A DNA stretch of 64,000 nt from the NCBI GenBank assembly GCA_007449985.2, contig VIIQ02000068.1, forward strand, positions 372,001 to 436,000, given 5' to 3'. Below the pieces are notes generated by a model. It saw only the letters and a list, made by a program, of their open reading frames with translations, had not been told where the DNA came from and ran no database searches. Positions within the stretch are counted from its first letter, which is position 1; every line of letters begins with the position of its first letter. The translations under genes and the position numbers were made by a program. This DNA comes from Desmodesmus armatus (lineage: Eukaryota > Chlorophyta > Chlorophyceae > Sphaeropleales > Scenedesmaceae). This document shows positions 56,101-64,000 of this stretch, piece after piece.

Positions 56101-58889
56101 ATGCAACAAGGCAGTGGCTGCTTGTCCCAACCTCCCCTCCCGCACAAAATTGTCCCCGTTGATGTTCATGTCGGGTTGTGTAGGGGCAGCCGGGTCCCTC
56201 TCACCTGGGTAGCTGCTGAATGACACGTTTTGAGCTGCAACACCACCAGACACCTGCAGGCAGTGATATAAGACAGACACGATGGGTGAGCGGCAATTAT
56301 TGTGGAACCTATATACCTGCACAGCTGTGCTGACCAGTCGACAGTCGCCCACCACCCACGTAAGCAGCACCGCCGCACAAGGCAGCATGCAACTGCCACA
56401 CCCGCCAGGTGCCAGGAGCCTGCTGCTGCCACCCTCTCCTGCTGCTGAACCTGGCAAGATAGTGCCTCAGCTGTTGTCACAGCATGTGCTTTATGCATGA
56501 TGCTGCTCAAGCTTGCGTCATGTACATGACGCAATCACATGTGCCCTGACAGCCATTGGCTGTCACAGTGCAGTGAGCCCCCTCGTCATATGCCCACTAG
56601 CGATGTGTGCAACAGGTAACATGTGCCCTGACAGTCAATGCTGTCACATTGAGCCCCCTCTGCCCCCGTCCCAGCTGCTGTGTCTCCTGTCACCTGCTGC
56701 AGGTTGAGCTGGTAGTGCTTGTAGATGCGTGTCATGGCTGTGAAGGAGTCCCAGGTGCTGTGGCCCATGAAGATGTCTGACAGGTCTGCAGACACCTTGA
56801 TCAACGCAGAACATTTGCCTGCCAAACGCAACGACACAACAGAAGACACAGCAGGCCACACAGCCAGTGAAGAAGTTAGGGAACTGTCCGTATCCAGCCC
56901 TGTGCTAAGCCATGTCGGTGGCCAGTTCAGCCGACCTGGGTCTCAGATTTTTGTCCAGGGGCATCTGCTAGATCCGCTGCCAAGCAGGGACAGCCAGTAC
57001 CTATGAAGCACTATGCCACAAGCATTAGCTTGGTTCAGTGTCAGCCCCGCCACCAGCAGCCCAGTTGCTCACCCTGCAGGGCCAGGTGCATGTACAGCTC
57101 AGCAGGCTTCATATTGTAGAGCTTCTGCTGTGCTGCCTCAGCCTCATACATATCCAGCAAGTCATACAGCTCGCCTGCAGCCAGCAATACCAACAGAGAT
57201 GATACCAGCAATGGACACAGTCAGCACAGCATGGCAGCATGACAGCACGACAGCTGCAAGCAAACTTGGTGCTGAGGCATGCAGGCGCAAACAAGTGAAG
57301 CACCTCCATATCTGGGTCGAACATGACAGCTGCCACCCTGGACAATACACTTGCACAAGCAGGTGCACCTGCCCAGCATCCATCTGCTGTGTGCTGCTGC
57401 ATGCACGCAACAACACACGACCAGTTGTGTGTGCTGTCGACCTTGCCTGCTACCGCCGCTGCTGTGCTGCTGCGAATCCCTGTTACTAACAGGCCCTCAC
57501 CGTTGGAGTTGAGGAACAAGACATCATCCCGTGTCAGCAACTCTGCCTGCTGGCCAGCTGCCTGTGCCGCTGTGATGGCTGCTGCGTAGCCCTCATACAG
57601 GCCGTCAAGCTGAGCCTGCAGCAGGCCAACCACCTGCCAGAAGGGATCTGAGGGGTGGGCAGCCACCTGCTGAGTGAGCCACACCTCCTGCTGGGCAATC
57701 CTGCAGCAACACAGAGCAGCACAGCGCAGCGCGGGAGAGGGCAAGGTTTATAGGAGCACGGACGGGCCTGGTCAACATGGCTCCAATTGGTGGTGGTGAA
57801 GGTGATGCCAGAGCCGCCAGCCCAACTGCTGATAAGTGATCATCAATGAGACGGCACAGGTGGGCCGCAACACGGCCTCAACACAACTAATGTGCTGCGC
57901 ACTATGCAGCTGCTCTTGGTCTGCTGCTGAAGCAACGTAAGTGTCTTGCTGCTGCTGCTGCCCACGTACCACTCCATGGGCTTCTGCACATCTGCCTCCA
58001 GTGTGTGTTTGAAGTAGTGCTTCAGGTTGTGGTGGTGGTCATTGACGCGGGCTGCAGCAACATACACAGACGACACACAGTGTGACAGTGGTTTAGTCCC
58101 TTCTTTTCAAATGTGACTGCAGCCGACAATGTGCTGCTTCAGGCCCACGTGGTGATGCACACAGAGGCTCGCACGCATGCGAGGTTAGGCAGCTACTTGG
58201 ATGTGCTGGCTGTGCTGTGTGCAGCTGCCCAGATGAACAGCCACAGGATGTGTTGGCTCACAAGCCCACAAGCAACGCTGCAACAGTACCACAGCTGCAG
58301 GCAGCACCACCAGCTGCTTATTGGATGCTGCTTATCAATTGGCATGGCAGCTGGGGCTGAGCAACAGCTGATCAACCACTGCCCCCACCTGCTGTTAGGT
58401 AGCCCTCCATCCACCCAGCTGCCTTCATCTGCTGCAGGTCTGTGTGCTGGCGCGATGTGACCACACGCAGCTGCCCAAAGTTGGAGGCCGTGTGAGCAGA
58501 GTCAACAAATACACCATGAGCCACAGCACCTGCACGTGCAGCATCCATGACGCGGGGCTGCTGATCAGTAGGGTGCCGTGAGCAGGACGGCATCACATGT
58601 GCTGGCTTTGCATGCTGTTCTCCAGCTGAAAGACACCAGCTGCCAGTCATGTATTGGAATTGCAAGGTATGTGCTCATGTGGGACACCAAGCCATTAAAG
58701 ACAAGCTGGCAGACGTTCTGCAATTGCACCCTCACCTTCTAATGCTCCTGTTTGATAGACAAGCTTGTCATCCTGCAGCATGACGCTGCCTGTGACTGCC
58801 TGGGGGTGCAGCTGGCTTGGACACGGTGTTGCTGCTGCTGCCGACAGCAGACACGCAACAAGCACTGCCATGCCAGCATAGGGACGCAT
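53118..58889 (-). CDS. PLBD: Phospholipase B-like (PLBD) Ntn-hydrolase, secreted or vacuolar
   Basis: Fourteen minus-strand exons: 58889-58736, 58529-58389, 58051-57970, 57700-57501, 57174-57073, 56818-56694, 56253-56205, 55849-55755, 55503-55381, 55116-54987, 54620-54494, 54308-54117, 53712-53585 and 53301-53118, all phase-consistent apart from one lost base, giving about 610 residues. A signal peptide is evident (MRPYAGMAVLVACLLSAAAA). Family motifs in order: AAGWMEGYLT; KCSALIKVSADLSDIF, whose Cys is the N-terminal nucleophile after self-cleavage; MGHSTWDSFTAMTRIYKHY; VSFSSYPGELFSDDDMYI; SGTYNNQYMVVDLKRF; GYWPSYNV; SVCARGDLATS; GCYDTKVTSYKM; and GGPTAQGQPVFEW. PLBD proteins are lysosomal/secreted amidase or phospholipase-B-like enzymes. 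In exon 11 a run of five T (54597-54601) should be six to restore GYWPSYNV into FFPKIY. The C-terminal extension after FDFEFERQ is not conserved. Confidence 0.93.
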
Positions 58890-59283
58890 GGTCACTTCTG
58901 TTCTCCAAAAGACGTTTGCGCTCCGGTAGCAGCCAGTCCTTGACGCTCCAGGACAGCAAGTCCTAGCGTGGTCGAGGCGAAACTGCTACCACAGAGTGAA
59001 AGGCGACTGAAGCACGGCACGTGAACTGAGCTTCCACCACAAAGGCATCTGGGCCGAGGCATTCAGCGCTTACTCAGCTGACAGCGGTTACATCACGTTG
59101 TTTGAACGTGTGCAACAGCTCAGCATGCCTAGTCATCCTTCCTTGACCTCTCCCCACATCAGGCGGCCGTCATCCAAACCCAAACCTCTTCCCCAGTCAT
59201 CTTCTTCCCTACTCTCATCGCCACCACCAGCCCTGCACCAGCCCTGCATATGAGTACCCCCCCCCCCCCCCCCCGGGGGTGCC

Positions 59284-59314
<31 letters not shown>

Positions 59315-59480
59315 AGGCAGCAAAGCACCCTTCCCACCTCCCAAACGGTGATGCACATGTTCTGATTTACACGTGCTGCACCCCCCCCCCTCCCACACAC
59401 GCAGAAGAACGCAGGCGACTCCCAACAACACAGCAAGCCATATCTTCAACGTCGCACTCGCAATCGCACATTGAGCGCCG
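58890..59480. other. Promoter of the PLBD-like gene and 3' flank of the ACSF3-like gene
   Basis: Both neighbours are on the minus strand. The region is dominated by long C tracts on + (59258-59274, 59287-59313 and 59382-59391). No gene seen. Confidence 0.5.
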
Positions 59481-59485
59481 TTACA
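59481..59485 (-). terminator. Poly(A) signal TGTAA of the ACSF3-like gene
   Basis: TTACA on +, about 225 nt past the stop at 59708. Confidence 0.55.
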
Positions 59486-59707
59486 CTTGCAACCGCACCG
59501 ACACCATACATGACAGCCATCGTGCACACCACTTTTCAACAAACAATGTGCCAGCTGTTGCATCCCAACAACGGCACCTCTGCCAAAAGCCCAGTGCCAG
59601 CAGCTCGAGTGGCAACCACAACAGCAATACAGCAGGCAACGTTGACACACATGCAGCGCATTTTGGTGCAGGAAAAGAGTGGGCAATATTTTCATTTCCC
59701 CAAGATA

Positions 59708-62112
59708 TCAAAAGAATTGTGCCAGCAGCTCTTTCTTGTTGACCTTGCCCATGGCGTTACGAGGCAAGGGCTCCTGTAGCAGCAGCCACCCCCGTGGTAC
59801 GCTGTACCCTGCCAACTCCTGCCCGCACAGCTCCTGCAGCTGAGACACCAGCTGATCCTGGCCCCCTGCGGCCTCCCCTGCCCCTGCCTTGGGATAGATC
59901 AGTGCCACTACCACCTGCATGCATGTATACACAACATGACAACAACCACTGTTGACAACATTGCATCCCATCATCCACATCCTGTAATTCGCCTCATGCA
60001 TATGCACCCATGCACGGACATCACATCAGTGGCTCCGAGAGTGTCAGTCAAGAGTCACAGTACAGGTTACCCATGCGTAGGAGGGGAGAAACCAGCCCCA
60101 AACCCTCAGCGCTCTGCCCGTAGCGGTCTTGTGTAAGTGACCTGCTGTGCCAGGACACGCTGTGCTGGCAAGCATGCATGACACGCAGTGCCATGGGCAA
60201 GCGCTGATGCAGCAGCAAAGCAAAGTAACTAAATTTGTTGCTCATTTTTTGCTGAGCAAATTTCTGTGACTGAATTTGTTGTGATCCAGCTGACAACATG
60301 CCCACCTGCCCCAGAGCCTCATCAGGCAGCCCCAGTACAGCAGCCTCTGACACGGCAGGGTGTGCCAGCAGTGTGTTCTCAATGTCCAGTGCTGACAGCT
60401 TGTAGCCGCCACTCTTGATAATGTCCACACTGCTGCGACCCAGGATCTGTAGCACCAGCGGCAGCAGAGCAGCAGCAGCATGTGGGTGTCACTGCAGCAG
60501 GCTGCTGCCGCTCTTGCCACCCTGCACCGTATAAAAGGACCCCTACTAGTAGCCACTAGCTACTAGCTATTAGTAATAGCTGCAGCGATGACGCATCCTC
60601 AGAAGTGCTGTGGGGCTGTTGTGTTGTGTCACCAGGGCGTGCGAGCTCCCACCCGCTGGCCTGTCACACAGCAATTAGGCAAAGCTCACTGCTGGGGGCT
60701 GGGGGCAGCTGCTTTTATCACGTCGCAGCATTTCCCTCATGAGGTAACTGACATCAATGGCATTGCGTGGAAGCTGATGTGTCGTACATTGTAGTATGGT
60801 GGCTGCCCCTCACAATCAGGCATCGCTCACTGCCTAGGGCTGGGGGCAGCTGGCTTTATCATATGGCATCATTTTCGTCATGTGCCAGCTGACATTCACT
60901 GCATGAAATACAGCAGGCTGCTGCAGCGTACCTTGTAGTATGGTGGCTGCCCCTCATAGCTGACAGTGTCCCCTGTGAGGAAGAAGCCTTGCGCATCAAA
61001 GGCTGCTGCTGTTGCCTCAGGCCTCCCCCAGTACTCCCTGAACAAACCAGGGCCCCGCACCGCCAGCTCACCCTGTACTGCAGGCACTGGAGGCAATGGA
61101 CGAAGCGTGGTTAGGGCAGACACACACGGTCAACTAGTTAGTCAGCACGGCCAGGGCACATGGGCATACTTGATGGAAGTGAAATGAGGACCATCACTCA
61201 ACATGTACATCCTGCAAGCATGTTCATCACGTGCTTTGTGTGCAGCTGCCACAAGCCGCTGCTGGTGTCTGTGAGTGCCACAACTTGCATGTGCATACAC
61301 TGCTCATGGTGATGCGTCCAGGTCTGTTGTGTCCACCTGAAATTGCATGCATGCTTTATGCTTGTTCTGACACACGCCCCGCTGCCTGCACCCTGCCCTC
61401 ACCGTTCTCTTGACCCCTTGCTACCCCTCAACGGGGGAGTCTCCCCCGCACCATTCCTTCCAATGCCCCTACCCGCTTCCTGCCCTCAACACCATGCATC
61501 TCGCTCCAACAGCCAAGTGCACACACCTGGCCCTGAAGAACTGCTGCCAGCATGGCGGCTGCTACTGCTGCCGTTGCTGCCATTGCTGCTGCTGCTGCTG
61601 CCGTCATTGTCGTGCTGCACCACCTTGACCTCCACACCAGGCAAGGGCACACCCACAAAGCCAGGCCGCCGCTCACCCTGCAAAAACACCAAGCGTGCCA
61701 CCGGTCAGATGCAACCTGCTGTCGACCATCTTCTACCACAGAAGAACAAGGGTTGACTTATACGACACAAACACCAATCATGAGACCGTCCGGCATATAT
61801 ACCTATATACCTGGTCCCCACCCCCTCACCCACTCACCTCATAGGGGTTGCTGAGTATCATGCCAGTTTCTGTCATCCCATATCGCTCCAGCAGCAGGTG
61901 ACCCGACAGCTCCTGCCAGGCCCTCAGCAGCGGCACAGGGGCAGCAGCAGAGCCACTCACTGCTAGACGCAGGCCTGCTGCTGCTGCACGGGCAGCTGCC
62001 TGCTGCTGCGCTGACATGTGCTGCTGGTAGTGGGAGAGGAGGTAGCTGTACATGGTGGGCACGGCCATCAGGACACTCACTTCGCCAGACTGCACAGGAC
62101 GGGGAAGGGGGC

Positions 62113-62144
<32 letters not shown>

Positions 62145-62565
62145 GCAGCATGATGCAGAAGAAGCATACCAAAAACCGCTTTTGCAGTGGCTGAGGCTCA
62201 GCCACTGCAGCAGGAGTCACTTGGCATGCAGACCAGGCTGCATTGGCAACACATCCTTCTGCCTGTGTGCGCACTCATCAAAACTGTCACGGCACTTTGG
62301 CTGCAATTGACTGACTGCTTTGTGACTCCACAGCCTAAAAGCACTGTGTCCCCGCCCCCCCCCCCTCCCTCACCATCAGCTGCTCCCACACTGCTGCTGG
62401 TGAGAACTTTGGCATCATGTTGACTGTGGCCCCCACTGCCAGGGGGCAGTAGAGTGCGTTGATGATGCCGTGGACGTGGTGCAGCGGCAGCGCGTGCAGG
62501 ATGGTGTCACTGCTGCACCACTGCCAGGCTGACACAAGGCAGGACACCTGGGCTGACAGACTCCT

Positions 62566-62597
<32 letters not shown>

Positions 62598-63020
62598 GGG
62601 GGAGGGAGGGGGGGGGGGGTAGCAGAAATAGGCAAGGTTGGGTGGAAGTTGAGGCGGGGTTGCAGACTGGGAACAATGGATTAGCAGTGACCAATGCAGG
62701 GGCGGTCACAAGCAATCAGAGGAGGTGTCTGCGTCTCCATCCCCCCTCCCCCCCCCCCCCAACATGAAGCTTCAAGATGTCTGCTGCATGTCGCGCATGC
62801 TTGACCCTTACGCTCCTGCACCTTCAGCCTTCAGGCTTCTGAATCGACCGTGTGACAACAGATGCCCACAGCTTGGTGGCCAACACCCAGCCAGCCTCGT
62901 GTGTGGATCATGGTTCATGTGTATATGGCCATTGCCTGCGTACCCGTGTGTGTGCAGGGCCCCTTTGGGCCTGCCTGTAGTGCCACTGGTATACACAATC
63001 AGGGCACCAGAGCTCCCAGA

Positions 63021-63054
<34 letters not shown>

Positions 63055-63108
63055 GTGAAGGGCCAGGTCTGTGAGGGGCCATCACTGCTCCTGATGCTGC
63101 TGCTGCTG

Positions 63109-63143
<35 letters not shown>

Positions 63144-64000
63144 GCTGGTGTGCTGTGTGTGAGGCTGAGGTATGAGAGGTGTGCTGTCGTGTAGAGTGGC
63201 TCCTGCTGCCTTGGCAGCTGCATGGAGCTTGGGGTGGGCGCTGGGAGGGGCAAGCACCTGCAACAAACAACAGCTGTCAGACGGCCTACAGGCACGCGAT
63301 GCATTGGCCAGTATACATTGGCTTGTCCACATACACACAGCCTGGTGTACATGCTGCATCCGTTTGTTGCGCAGTGCATATCCTGGTACTGGCACCAGTT
63401 GAAAGTGTATGCAATGCAGTGTCAAGTAGAGGGTACCGGTAACCTCTGCAGCAGCCATCACTACCACAAGCCACAAATGTGCTGCTGAGGACTGCACGTC
63501 ACTGTGCTGCTATCTCTTACAAACCTTGGACAAGCAGCATCTGCATGTGCCTCAGCACAGCTGCATTGGTGTCGCATCAGCTTGTGCACAACCCCCCTAT
63601 CATAAGTCGGACATCACAGGGGAAGGGCATCTGTGCCCGCGGGGGCTACCCCTCCCAGGACATGCACACTGCTCTCAGGCTTGAGTTACGCCAGTAGCTC
63701 CCAAACAGGGTGTGTTCACCCACACTCACTTCGACCCCTCCCTCACCTGGCACACCCCCGCATCCTGCATCACGTACTGCAGCTCGTGTGGCGGGTGTGA
63801 CACTGCCAGGGGAACAGCAATGGCCCCAGCCAGCCAGCTTGCCCATGTGGCAGCAACGTAGTCAGCACCAGGCTCAGCATACACCCCAATGCGGGGGCCG
63901 TCTACACCCCTGGCAGCTGGCAGGGAGGGACTCAGCTGCCCGGCGAGCTGCTCACTGGCGGATAGGACCTGGGCGTAGCTGTTGTTCAAATCAAGGCGGT
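59708..64000 (-). CDS. ACSF3: Malonyl-CoA synthetase-type acyl-activating enzyme (ACSF3/AAE13), 5' end outside the window
   Basis: Minus-strand exons are 64000-63747 (partial), 63257-62944, 62563-62374, 62089-61838, 61677-61527, 61077-60932, 60446-60306 and 59914-59708. All phases agree. Adenylate-forming motifs: [19 protein letters not shown] (P-loop), [99 protein letters not shown], and [13 protein letters not shown] with the catalytic Lys. The order and the [10 protein letters not shown] and SNP motifs match malonyl-CoA synthetases, which activate malonate in mitochondria or cytosol for fatty acid synthesis and malonate detoxification. Two serine-rich inserts are unusual. One lies before the P-loop (AGC repeats, about 63000-63140) and one in the exon 61527-61677. 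The targeting sequence is not visible because the N-terminus is missing. Confidence 0.92.
62564..62619. repeat. Poly-G (sense poly-C) tract serving as a splice-acceptor pyrimidine tract
   Basis: Nearly pure G on + from about 62566 to 62619. On the minus strand this is a long C run ending directly at the AG acceptor (cag|GAGTCTG) of the exon 62374-62563. Confidence 0.75.

Noticed and set aside
58890..58895. Start of the PLBD protein two codons upstream of 58889
   Set aside because: The codon there is GTG; the first ATG at 58889 begins a proper signal peptide.
1..64000. CRISPR arrays, tRNA or rRNA genes, prokaryotic operons
   Set aside because: No spacer-repeat structure, cloverleaf or rRNA signature was seen. 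Genes are spliced and separately promoted, so the window is eukaryotic.

Overview
The window looks like nuclear DNA of a green alga, most likely class Chlorophyceae. The genes are intron-rich with GT-AG introns. Most have the chlorophyte poly(A) signal TGTAA shortly after the stop. Coding regions are full of CAG/GCA runs (poly-Q, poly-A, poly-S), poly-C/poly-G tracts are frequent, and there are plastid/mitochondrial targeting peptides and a group I truncated haemoglobin family. A Haematococcus-like alga would fit, but that is inference. No CRISPR, tRNA, rRNA or prokaryotic operon was seen.

Layout: 1-3694 (+) is the 3' part of an unrecognised coiled-coil/low-complexity protein. 4693-6076 (-) and 6405-7947 (+) are the two membrane-anchor subunits of succinate dehydrogenase (SDH3 and SDH4), arranged head to head across about 330 bp. 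9309-16233 (+) is a roughly 1,940-residue PRRC2/BAT2 N-domain protein (plant MOS1 type). 18367-19439 (+) and 40046-40984 (-) are two truncated haemoglobins in opposite orientation. Between them (about 21-37 kb) lies an F-box-like/LRR gene cluster: copies A and B are a tandem duplication on +, and copy C is on -. Copy B is interrupted by a 3.4 kb terminal-inverted-repeat transposon with a 3-bp target duplication, and its second intron holds a foldback array of 18-bp minisatellites. 41386-45131 (-) is a bacterial-type TrmA tRNA methyltransferase with an apparent targeting peptide. It diverges from a transportin-SR/importin-13 family gene at 45392-51942 (+). 53118-58889 (-) is a 14-exon phospholipase B-like (PLBD) hydrolase. 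59708 to the window end (-) is most of a malonyl-CoA synthetase-type acyl-activating enzyme (ACSF3/AAE13), cut by the window edge.

Functionally the single-copy genes are housekeeping: respiratory complex II anchors, tRNA modification, nuclear import, a lysosomal/secreted lipase-like hydrolase and organellar malonate activation. The dynamic part is the F-box/LRR cluster and its repeats. The most noteworthy structures are the head-to-head SDH pair, a 57-bp-arm hairpin inside an SDH3 intron, the transposon and foldback insertions in copy B, and a conserved promoter block shared by the F-box/LRR copies. Eight -1 frameshifts, almost all in homopolymers, interrupt otherwise conserved reading frames. 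They look like consensus (sequencing) errors rather than biology. Exon models were built by eye from splice signals, phase agreement and family motifs; no search was run.
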